Shown: positions 18,107-25,286 of the stretch, one piece after another | Position numbering within the stretch: position 1 is the first letter of the stretch | Layout of the letters: each line of letters starts with the position of its first letter | From: Bacteroidales bacterium | GTDB lineage: Bacteria > Bacteroidota > Bacteroidia > Bacteroidales > VadinHA17 | NCBI GenBank assembly: GCA_021738535.1 | Contig: JAIPBU010000005.1 | Location: 56,503 to 120,502 of the forward strand | Length of the DNA: 64,000 nucleotides | Direction: 5' to 3' | The notes under the pieces: model-generated | The model's input: only the letters and a program-made list of their open reading frames with translations | What the model was told of the DNA's origin: nothing | The model's database searches: none | Position numbers and translations under genes: made by a program

Positions 18107-19156
18107 ATGAAAAAAAATGAGAGCAGAGGGTTTGCCAGCGACAACAATTCAGGTATCCACCCGGATATAATGAAGGAGATGGAGGCCGTTAATAAGGGAC
18201 ATGTAATAGGTTATGGCGATGATACATATACCAGGGAGGCTGAAGAACTTTTCAGGATTATTTTTGGCAGTGAAACAGAGGTGTTTTTTGTTTTTACGGG
18301 CACTGCGGCCAATGTGCTGGGACTTAAGGCCCTGACTCGTTCATGGAATTCAATAATAACAGCTTTTACTGCGCACATTGAACAGGATGAATGCGGGGCC
18401 CCGGAAAAATTTACAGGATGCAAACTGCTTACGGTTGATACGCCTGAGGGTAAGATCAATAAGGATATGCTGACCAGGCATCTGCATGGCTTTGATTTTG
18501 AGCATCATTCGCAGCCAAAAGTTGTTTCAATAACCCAGTCAACAGAGATGGGCACAGTTTACACTCCTGAAGAAGTGTCGGAGCTGGCAGAATTTGTACA
18601 TGGACACGGTATGCTTCTCCATATGGATGGGGCCAGGATAGCAAATGCAGCTGCCGCACTTAACCTGCCTTTCCGTGATTTCACAACGGATGCCGGGGTT
18701 GATGTTTTGTCTTTTGGCGGAACAAAAAATGGAATGATGTATGGTGAAGCTGTTTGTTTTCTCAGAAATGGACTGTCAAAGGACTTTAAATACATACGAA
18801 AGCAGGGAATGCAGCTTGCTTCCAAAATGAGATATGTGGCTGCCCAGTTTATTGCTTACTTCAGGAATGACCTGTGGCTTAAAAATGCTGTACATGCAAA
18901 TAATATGGCTGCTGCTCTGGCGGAGAGAATTGATGGTATTGAAGGGATAAACAGAACACAGGAGGTTTATTCAAATGGTGTGTTTGTTACCATACCGGGC
19001 ACTGTGGCTGATGAAGTGAGATCCCAATACTTTTTTTATCCCTGGAATGAGGAACTGTCTGAATACAGGCTGATGACCAGCTGGGATACCACCGGAGATG
19101 ACATAGAAAATTTTGCTGCGCTGCTTGAAAATAAAATGAAAGAATATAACTCCTGA
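18107..19156 (+). CDS. ltaE: Low-specificity L-threonine aldolase
   Basis: PLP enzyme cleaving threonine/allo-threonine to glycine and acetaldehyde. 349 residues, close to the usual length. Visible signatures: SDNNSGIHPDIM and GYGDDTYT at the N-terminus, GTAANVLGL, HIEQDECGAPE, LLHMDGARIANAAAAL, and the PLP Lys207 in SFGGTKNG. The start is well supported by the family N-terminus. It is a single gene converging on queA with a 3-bp gap. The family is certain; substrate stereo-specificity is not readable, and beta-eliminating lyase relatives cannot be wholly excluded. Confidence 0.92.
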   Translation: MKKNESRGFASDNNSGIHPDIMKEMEAVNKGHVIGYGDDTYTREAEELFRIIFGSETEVFFVFTGTAANVLGLKALTRSWNSIITAFTAHIEQDECGAPEKFTGCKLLTVDTPEGKINKDMLTRHLHGFDFEHHSQPKVVSITQSTEMGTVYTPEEVSELAEFVHGHGMLLHMDGARIANAAAALNLPFRDFTTDAGVDVLSFGGTKNGMMYGEAVCFLRNGLSKDFKYIRKQGMQLASKMRYVAAQFIAYFRNDLWLKNAVHANNMAAALAERIDGIEGINRTQEVYSNGVFVTIPGTVADEVRSQYFFYPWNEELSEYRLMTSWDTTGDDIENFAALLENKMKEYNS

Positions 19157-19159
19157 TCA

Positions 19160-20374
19160 TTAAGGTAGCAGCAGTGAACTGTCGCCATAGCTTAAAAAGC
19201 GAAAATCATTCTCAAGAGAGTATTTATATATGTCTTTCCATTTATTACCTGTAAAAGCAGCAACAAGAAGTAAAAGGGTACTCCCGGGCATATGGTAATT
19301 GGTTATCAGCCCGGCAGATGTTCTTATTTTGTAACCCGGCACAATAATAATGCCCGTGCGTGCATAAATGGTGTCAATATCCCTGCTGTTCATGAAATCA
19401 GTTATAAGCTCCAGGTAATAACTGAATGGTTTGCTGGTTTGATTATCATAAGGATACCATTGCTCAATAAAAATATTATCAGGATCTGTTATTTTGCCTG
19501 TGCTGATCTTGTGTCCTATCCAGTAAAGACTTTCGAGCGTTCGTAATGAAGTAGTTCCCACGGCAATAACCCGCCGGTCAAGTATATTACGGATCATTTC
19601 CTTTCTTATCCTTATATGCTCAATATGCATGCTGTGATCACCAATTGTTGCAGATTTTACCGGAGCAAAAGTCCCGGCTCCCACGTGCAGTGTGATACTC
19701 TCAGTTTTTATTCCCTTCTTTTCAAGGTCTGATATTACCCTCTCTGTGAAATGAAGACCTGCCGTAGGAGCAGCCACTGATCCGTCCTCTTCTGAATAAA
19801 TGGTCTGGTACCTCGTATTGTCAATCTTTTCATCTTCCCTGTTCAGGTAGGGTGGTACCGGGACATGCCCGGCCATAGCAAGGATATCACTGAAGCTGTA
19901 TTTTTTATTGTCCCATTCGAAACGGAGTATGGACTCGTTTCCATTTGCAGCTGTCTGATTTGCACTTAAAATGACTTGTTTATCTCCTGCGGGTATTTCC
20001 ATTCGCAGGGGGCCCTTTTTCCACTTTTTACGGTTTCCCACCATGCATTTCCAGCTGACTCCCTCTTTTGATGAAAAATTATTTTCGTATGCCGGAGGAT
20101 TTTCCGGTTCAAGACAGAAAATCTCTATCCTTGCTCCGGTTTCTTTTTTAAAAATTAATCGTGCCCTGACAACTCTCGTGCGGTTATACACTAAGATGTC
20201 ATCCCCATTAAGATATCTGGAGATATTAAAGAAAATATCTTCTTTTATGGACCCGGAACGGTAAACAAGAAGTTTCGATGAATCTCTTTGCTTAAGAGGA
20301 TAACGGGCAATTTTTTCCTCCGGTAATACGTAGGTATAGTCTTCTGTTCTGATATTCCTGGGGTTTGTTTTCAA
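19160..20374 (-). CDS. queA: S-adenosylmethionine:tRNA ribosyltransferase-isomerase (QueA family)
   Basis: Transfers and isomerises the ribosyl moiety of SAM onto 7-aminomethyl-7-deazaguanine in tRNA, making epoxyqueuosine. Core motifs: YVLPEEKIARYPLKQRDSSK, NRTRVVRARL, GSVAAPTAGLHFT, HVGAGTFAPV and NYHMPGSTLLLLVAAF. No ATG precedes the conserved start. The frame can begin at TTG 20437 or TTG 20374. I choose 20374 (404 residues) because the -7 element at 20435-20442 overlaps the upstream TTG, and homologues begin only a few residues before the YTYxLP motif. The length over 400 matches the longer Bacteroidota branch of the family. Confidence 0.9.
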   Translation of the reverse strand: MKTNPRNIRTEDYTYVLPEEKIARYPLKQRDSSKLLVYRSGSIKEDIFFNISRYLNGDDILVYNRTRVVRARLIFKKETGARIEIFCLEPENPPAYENNFSSKEGVSWKCMVGNRKKWKKGPLRMEIPAGDKQVILSANQTAANGNESILRFEWDNKKYSFSDILAMAGHVPVPPYLNREDEKIDNTRYQTIYSEEDGSVAAPTAGLHFTERVISDLEKKGIKTESITLHVGAGTFAPVKSATIGDHSMHIEHIRIRKEMIRNILDRRVIAVGTTSLRTLESLYWIGHKISTGKITDPDNIFIEQWYPYDNQTSKPFSYYLELITDFMNSRDIDTIYARTGIIIVPGYKIRTSAGLITNYHMPGSTLLLLVAAFTGNKWKDIYKYSLENDFRFLSYGDSSLLLP

Positions 20375-20434
20375 GGTGTTAAGGCATATTGATTTATGCT
20401 TGGAAAATAATATATTAAAGAGGTTTAAGATCTG

Positions 20435-20442
20435 CAAAAATA
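20435..20442 (-). promoter_or_regulatory. -7 element (TATTTTTG) for queA
   Basis: Minus-strand TATTTTTG overlapping the more upstream TTG of the queA frame. Transcription from here would start downstream of that codon, which supports the start at 20374. Confidence 0.5.
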
Positions 20443-20444
20443 AC

Positions 20445-20452
20445 TAAATTTG
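20445..20452 (+). promoter_or_regulatory. -7 element (TAAATTTG) for the aldehyde dehydrogenase gene
   Basis: Plus-strand TAAATTTG 42 bp before the ATG at 20495, back to back with the queA -7 element, making a compact divergent promoter pair. Confidence 0.5.
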
Positions 20453-20494
20453 TTAATGGTGGTAAAGATAGAGAATAACAAATAAATAATTGAG

Positions 20495-21859
20495 ATGAGT
20501 TACAAAAGCATTAATCCTTATACGGGCAGGGAAAGAAAAACATACGGCAATATTAGTAATAGTGAGCTCGATGAGATCGTTTTTGAATCTTCAAGAGCAT
20601 TTTTGAGCTGGCGCAAAACCCCCCTGTATAAAAGGCAGGACCTGCTTAATAAGCTTGCTGATCTTCTGGAGATAGAGAAAGAATTTCATGCGGCCACGAT
20701 TACTGCCGAAATGGGTAAACCCGTTAGCCAGGCGCTGGCAGAGGTAGAAAAAAGTGCACTTGCCTGCCGTTATTATGCTGAGAGGGCAGATGAATTTCTT
20801 GCTCCCAGGAAGCACTCATCCTCTTCAGGTTCATCTCATATCAGGTTTGATCCCCAGGGTATTGTTTTTGCCGTTATGCCCTGGAATTTTCCTTACTGGC
20901 AGGTAATAAGATGTATGGCACCCGCACTTGTGTCAGGTAACTGTGTCCTTCTTAAACATGCTTCCAATGTGCCGGAATGTGCTGTCAATATAGAGAATGT
21001 GGTAACAAAGGCAGGCTTCCCTGTTAATGTTTTCCGTAATTTGTTCATCGATCACAGCCAGGTAGAAAAGCTTATTGAATCAGATTATGTAAGATCTGTC
21101 AGTCTTACCGGCAGTAATGTGGCGGGAGAAAAAATTGCAGCAGCAGCAGGAAGGAATATTACAAAACAGGTACTGGAGCTGGGGGGTAATGACGCATTTA
21201 TAGTATTTAATGACGCAGACCTGGAAAAAGCCGCTGAAAATCTTGTTATGGGCAGATTTCAGAATACCGGCCAGAGTTGCATAGCTGCAAAAAGGCTTTT
21301 TGTTCATGAGCAGGTCTATCCCGCATTTTTAGGCCTGGTCACCGGGAGGGTAAAAGCATTAAAAGCGGGTAATCCGGCTGATAAAGATGTCTTTATAGGC
21401 CCAATGGTTAATGAAAAAGCCGTTGATGAAATAGAAGCACAATTGAAAAAGACCCTGGAGATGGGTGGTGAAGTAGTCACCGGGGGTAAAAGAGGAAAAG
21501 AAGGAGCCTGTTTTTTTGAACCGACAATAGTGGTAAATACCCCATGGGACAGTCCGCTTGCCAGGGAGGAAGTATTTGGACCTGTGCTGCCTGTTTTTAG
21601 TTTTAAGGATTATGAGGAGCTGATATGCAGGGTTAATGATTCACGGTTTGGACTGGCATGTTCGGTGTTTACAGCAGACAATAAATTAATGGAAAAACTG
21701 TCAGGGGATATTGATGCCGGAACAATTGTTTTTAATAGTTTTGCAAAATCTGATCCGGGCCTTCCTTTCGGGGGAGTAAAAGATTCCGGGTATGGCAGGG
21801 AATTATCTGAGTATGGGATAATGGAATTTGTTAATATTAAGACAGTAAGCGTATTTTAG
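20495..21859 (+). CDS. NAD(P)-dependent aldehyde dehydrogenase (succinate-semialdehyde type)
   Basis: Oxidises an aldehyde to its acid. 454 residues, typical of the short succinate-semialdehyde dehydrogenase branch. Catalytic Glu228 lies in VLELGGND and the nucleophile Cys262 in TGQSCIAAKR; the Rossmann SLTGSNVAGE segment and PWNFPYWQVIR are normal. The end FGGVKDSGYGRELSEYGIMEF fits the same branch. No gabT or other context gene is close, so the physiological aldehyde is uncertain. It is followed by rnpB. Confidence 0.9.
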   Translation: MSYKSINPYTGRERKTYGNISNSELDEIVFESSRAFLSWRKTPLYKRQDLLNKLADLLEIEKEFHAATITAEMGKPVSQALAEVEKSALACRYYAERADEFLAPRKHSSSSGSSHIRFDPQGIVFAVMPWNFPYWQVIRCMAPALVSGNCVLLKHASNVPECAVNIENVVTKAGFPVNVFRNLFIDHSQVEKLIESDYVRSVSLTGSNVAGEKIAAAAGRNITKQVLELGGNDAFIVFNDADLEKAAENLVMGRFQNTGQSCIAAKRLFVHEQVYPAFLGLVTGRVKALKAGNPADKDVFIGPMVNEKAVDEIEAQLKKTLEMGGEVVTGGKRGKEGACFFEPTIVVNTPWDSPLAREEVFGPVLPVFSFKDYEELICRVNDSRFGLACSVFTADNKLMEKLSGDIDAGTIVFNSFAKSDPGLPFGGVKDSGYGRELSEYGIMEFVNIKTVSVF

Positions 21860-21872
21860 TTCTTTTATTGAT

Positions 21873-21880
21873 TATTTTTG
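21873..21880 (+). promoter_or_regulatory. -7 element (TATTTTTG) for rnpB
   Basis: TATTTTTG ends right at the start of the P1 helix of the RNase P RNA, as expected for a structured RNA transcribed without a leader. Confidence 0.5.
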
Positions 21881-22315
21881 CAAAGCAGCAAACCGTTCTG
21901 TCGCCACCCACAGCAATGTGGGAGGAGGAAAGTCCGGACAACAAAGAGCACCATGCTTCCTAACGGGAAGATACCTGTGAAGGTATAGCAGTGTAGCAGA
22001 AAATAACCGTCCCGGGGCTTGTCCTGAGCTTGCCTGCGCTGAGCGCAGGCGAAGCGTCGAAGGATAACCGGGATAAGGGTGAAAAGGTGAGGTAAGAGCT
22101 CACCGGGTCTTGTGGCGACACAGGATGCCGTACACCTCATGGGTTGAAAGACCATGTATACCGGCGCTGAGGATTGCTCGTCCAATGCCGGGGGGTAGGT
22201 CGTAAAAGCTATTCAGTAATGAATAGTTGAGATAAATGACAGAAGACCTGGCCGATTGTCTCGATGAGACAGCAGGCCGGGATACAGAATCCGGCTTACA
22301 GGTTTGCTGCTTTAT
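21881..22315 (+). ncRNA. rnpB: RNase P RNA, bacterial type A
   Basis: Catalytic RNA that removes tRNA 5' leaders. The universal core is plain: GAGGAAAGTCCGGACA near 21926, GTAAGAGCTCACCGG at 22093, and the 3' conserved AGAATCCGGCTTACAG. The ends are set by a perfect 13-bp P1 helix: AAAGCAGCAAACC (from 21882) pairs with GGTTTGCTGCTTT (to 22313). The variable hairpin at 22011-22072 contains a sequence resembling a dispersed Bacteroidota repeat. The 3' strand of P1 overlaps the stop codon of the convergent gene at 22312. A T-rich stretch follows P1. Confidence 0.97.
22011..22072 (+). repeat. REP-like palindromic element forming a hairpin (P12 region) inside rnpB
   Basis: Nested complementary blocks pair from the outside in: CCCGG with CCGGG, TCCT with AGGA, GCTT with AAGC, and GCCTGCG with CGCAGGC, around the loop CTGAG. 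The arms contain CTTGTCCTGAGCTTG and TCGAAGGAT, the two halves of a short element I recognise as common in Bacteroidota intergenic DNA. Origin by insertion into the variable helix is inferred. Confidence 0.55.
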
Positions 22316-23022
22316 TTTATTTCAAAAATACTATCATCAACAGGCTTGTTAAATTCAATGTTGTCGTAGGTCACCGTGCCCGCCAGCTGGCCGTTGGTAA
22401 ATGTTTTAATAGTCCTTGGTATTGTTATACCGTCAGTTGTGTTAAAATTACTCATCCTCATCTCAAGAGTTATATCGTTATTCATCTGTACCATGCTCAT
22501 CTGCATGCCGGTAATATAGTAGCTGTCCTTATCAATAAAAATGAACCTCTCTCCATTTTCATCACTGGCCCTTATTTTATAGGCAGGTTTTCCTTCCATC
22601 ATCTCTTCTCCCATAAGCTCAAGTTTGCCTTTCCTGTAATCATTGAGAATGCCCGTTTTGAGCATGCTGTTGTTCCTTGTTGAGGATATCTGATTTTCAT
22701 TCAGTGGGATGGGGTCACTGCTGCCCATCATGGGATTGATCATGTAACCATTGTCACCGTTAACGACCTGGACAATTTCCATTTCGCTGAAACGACTGAT
22801 TACTTTCATTTTGTCAGGTGCTTTTTCGTACATTTCCAGTTCCATCTGCATACCCTGTTGCGTAAGTGAACCTTTAAGTGTCAGTGTACTGAGTTCAGAT
22901 CTCTTTTCCGCATTAATGGCATCGAGATGCTTATCAATTATGTTTTCCAGGTCCTGGGCATTTACTGATGAGCTAATTATAATGGCCAGGATAAGGCCCG
23001 TAAAAATTCTTAATTTATTCAT
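22312..23022 (-). CDS. LolA-like periplasmic protein
   Basis: A 236-residue secreted protein: signal peptide MNKLRIFTGLILAIIISSSV-NAQ, then a single domain of alternating strands resembling the LolA/outer-membrane lipoprotein-sorting fold (KLELMGEEMMEGKPAYKIRA, FIFIDKDSYYITGMQM, GITIPRTIKTFTNGQL). Such Bacteroidota proteins are usually distinct from true LolA and of unknown ligand. Its start overlaps the end of kdsA by 8 bases, so it is cotranscribed with an LPS-precursor gene, an envelope context. Fold assignment moderate, function inferred. Confidence 0.7.
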   Translation of the reverse strand: MNKLRIFTGLILAIIISSSVNAQDLENIIDKHLDAINAEKRSELSTLTLKGSLTQQGMQMELEMYEKAPDKMKVISRFSEMEIVQVVNGDNGYMINPMMGSSDPIPLNENQISSTRNNSMLKTGILNDYRKGKLELMGEEMMEGKPAYKIRASDENGERFIFIDKDSYYITGMQMSMVQMNNDITLEMRMSNFNTTDGITIPRTIKTFTNGQLAGTVTYDNIEFNKPVDDSIFEIK

Positions 23023-23848
23023 CTTTAAAATTATTGATTGTTAAACTGATTGTTTTAAGTCTCTTTGCAAGTTTTTCGAAATTATCAAGGTGCAGCATAT
23101 TTTCAGCATCTGAAAGAGCTTCAGAAGGCCTGGGATGGGTTTCAATGAATATTCCGTCGGCTCCTGCAGCCACAGCAGCCCTGCCAATGGTTTCTATCAT
23201 ACCGGGGTCACCGCCCGAGATCCCGCCGGGCTGATTGGGCTTTTGCTGGGAATGTGTGATGTCCATTACAACAGGGTATCCCAGTTTTTTCATTATGGGG
23301 ATATTCCTCATATCAACCACCAGGTCAGTATACCCGAACATATTACCCCTGTCGGTGAGTATTATTTTGTTGTTGCCTTCATTCAGCAGTTTTTCGGCTG
23401 CATATTTCATGGATTCTCCGGAAAGGAACTGCCCTTTTTTAACATTGATCCATTTGCCTGTCCTGGCAGCAGATACCAGCAGGTCAGTCTGTCGGCAGAG
23501 GAAGGCCGGTATTTGTAAAATATCTGCGTATTTTGCAGCTGTTTCAGCTTCATCAGGATTGTGTATATCAGTTATGACAGGCATTTCAAATTGTCTTCCT
23601 GTTGAAGCCAGTAATTCAAGGGCTTTTTGATCACCTATACCGCTGAATGAATCAAGCCTGCTTCGATTTGCTTTCCTGTAGGAGGCTTTGAATACCATGG
23701 GTATCTCGTATTTGTCTGAGATATCCTTTAACCTGGAAGCTGTTTCAGTAAGTATCTTTTCGCTTTCCACCACGCATGGGCCGGCAATAATGAATAAGCC
23801 GCTTTTGTCACTATATTTTATTCCGGGGATATCTGGTAACATCTGCAT
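23015..23848 (-). CDS. kdsA: 3-deoxy-8-phosphooctulonate synthase
   Basis: Condenses arabinose-5-phosphate with phosphoenolpyruvate to Kdo-8-phosphate for the LPS inner core. 277 residues. Motifs: IIAGPCVVES, KASYRKANRSR, VITDIHNPDEA, QIPAFLCRQTDLL, NVKKGQFLSGE, DITHSQQKPNQ and GIFIETHPRP, including the Cys of the metal-type active site. It is upstream of, and overlaps, the LolA-like gene. Unambiguous. Confidence 0.97.
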   Translation of the reverse strand: MQMLPDIPGIKYSDKSGLFIIAGPCVVESEKILTETASRLKDISDKYEIPMVFKASYRKANRSRLDSFSGIGDQKALELLASTGRQFEMPVITDIHNPDEAETAAKYADILQIPAFLCRQTDLLVSAARTGKWINVKKGQFLSGESMKYAAEKLLNEGNNKIILTDRGNMFGYTDLVVDMRNIPIMKKLGYPVVMDITHSQQKPNQPGGISGGDPGMIETIGRAAVAAGADGIFIETHPRPSEALSDAENMLHLDNFEKLAKRLKTISLTINNFKDE

Positions 23849-23882
23849 TTTTTGTAAAGTTAATATAATAGACAGAATAATA

Positions 23883-25187
23883 TTAATTGTTATAATCGTA
23901 GTAATCCTTCCACATGGATTTTAACCTGTTCCTGATATCTGCTTCCCTGCTATTGCTGCCGGGCCTGTAAAATATATTGCCTTTTAATTTTTCAGGCATA
24001 TAATTATCACTTTCAAAATTATTATCATAGGAATGTGAATACTTGTAGTCTTTGCCATATCCCATATTCTTCATCAGGCGGGTAGGGGCATTTCTCAGGT
24101 GAAGCGGTACCGGCAGGTCACCTGTTTTACGTACCTCGGCAATTGCACTGTCAATTGCTGTATAAGCTGAATTGCTCTTGGGTGAACAGGCAAGGTAAAT
24201 TGCTGTTTCTGAAAGTATTATCCTGGCTTCAGGCCACCCGGTCAGGTGCACTGCATCAAAACATGACTGAGCAATTAACAGGGCATTGGGGTTGGCCAGG
24301 CCGATATCCTCAGCTGCAAGTATTATAAGCCTTCTTGCAATAAACTTTACGTCTTCCGCTCCCTCTGCCATCCTTGCCAACCAGTAAACGGCAGCATTGG
24401 GATCGCTTGCCCTGACTGACTTTATAAAGGCGGAAATAATATCATAATGTTGTTCTCCTCCCTTGTCATACCTGACAAGATTATTCTGTATATGCTGCAT
24501 TACTTTTTCATTGGTAATGCGTATTCTTTGTTTACTCTCTTTCTTTCCCCGGATTTCAGCACTTACTGTTAATTCAAGAGCATTGTATAATTTCCGTGCA
24601 TCTCCTCCTGATGTTCTGATAAGTGCATCGTACTCATCAATGACTATATTCATTTCATTCAGGTAAGGGTCATTCTTTATGGCTTTATCTGCAAGCCTGC
24701 GCAGGTGATCGTCCTCAAGGGGTTTGAGAATGTATACCTGGCAACGGGATAATAGAGGGGAGATGATCTCGAACGAAGGATTTTCAGTTGTGGCTCCAAT
24801 AAGGGTAATTACTCCCTTCTCTATTGCCCCGAGTAATGAATCCTGTTGTGATTTGGAAAAGCGGTGTATCTCATCAATAAAGAGGATGGGAGGAGGGGTG
24901 TTGAAAAATTGTTGCTTTCCTGCCTTTTCAATTGTTTCTCTTACATCTTTTACACCTGAGTGTACAGCGCTGAGACTGTAAAACGGACGTTCGTGAGTGG
25001 ATGCAATTATTCCTGCAAGTGTAGTTTTCCCCACTCCTGGTGGCCCCCATAGTATAAATGAGGGAATAGTGCCTGTCTCGAGATTCTTCCTGAAGGTTGA
25101 ATCCGTTCCTGTAATATGATCCTGTCCAAGGTAGTCAGTGAGAAGGGAAGGCCTCATCCTTTCTGCCAGGGGTTTGTTTGATAACAT
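23883..25187 (-). CDS. rarA: Replication-associated recombination protein A (RarA/MgsA AAA+ ATPase)
   Basis: AAA+ clamp-loader-like ATPase acting at stalled replication forks. Motifs: MRPSLLTDYLGQDHI, Walker A GPPGVGKTT, Walker B FIDEIHRFSK, sensor ATTENPSF, and the C-terminal tetramerisation region (FDAVHLTGWPEARIILSE, LRNAPTRLMKNMGYGKDYKY). I take the ATG at 25187 rather than the upstream TTG at 25205 because the -7 element at 25203-25210 covers the latter and MLSNKPLAERMRP matches homologous N-termini. Full length at 434 residues. Confidence 0.96.
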   Translation of the reverse strand: MLSNKPLAERMRPSLLTDYLGQDHITGTDSTFRKNLETGTIPSFILWGPPGVGKTTLAGIIASTHERPFYSLSAVHSGVKDVRETIEKAGKQQFFNTPPPILFIDEIHRFSKSQQDSLLGAIEKGVITLIGATTENPSFEIISPLLSRCQVYILKPLEDDHLRRLADKAIKNDPYLNEMNIVIDEYDALIRTSGGDARKLYNALELTVSAEIRGKKESKQRIRITNEKVMQHIQNNLVRYDKGGEQHYDIISAFIKSVRASDPNAAVYWLARMAEGAEDVKFIARRLIILAAEDIGLANPNALLIAQSCFDAVHLTGWPEARIILSETAIYLACSPKSNSAYTAIDSAIAEVRKTGDLPVPLHLRNAPTRLMKNMGYGKDYKYSHSYDNNFESDNYMPEKLKGNIFYRPGSNSREADIRNRLKSMWKDYYDYNN

Positions 25188-25202
25188 ACTATTATTTTTT
25201 AG

Positions 25203-25210
25203 CAAAAATA
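25203..25210 (-). promoter_or_regulatory. -7 element (TATTTTTG) for rarA
   Basis: Minus-strand TATTTTTG, 16 bp upstream of the ATG at 25187 and overlapping the alternative TTG start, which it therefore argues against. Confidence 0.45.
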
Positions 25211-25286
25211 GTAAATGAAAGCTAAATTATTGACGCGATGAAAAGATACCGGCTAATATTTAAGCTCTGCAAAACCTATAATTATC

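Noticed and set aside
21865..22185. 106-codon open frame on the minus strand
   Set aside because: It is antisense to RNase P RNA, whose conserved core and P1 helix explain the sequence.
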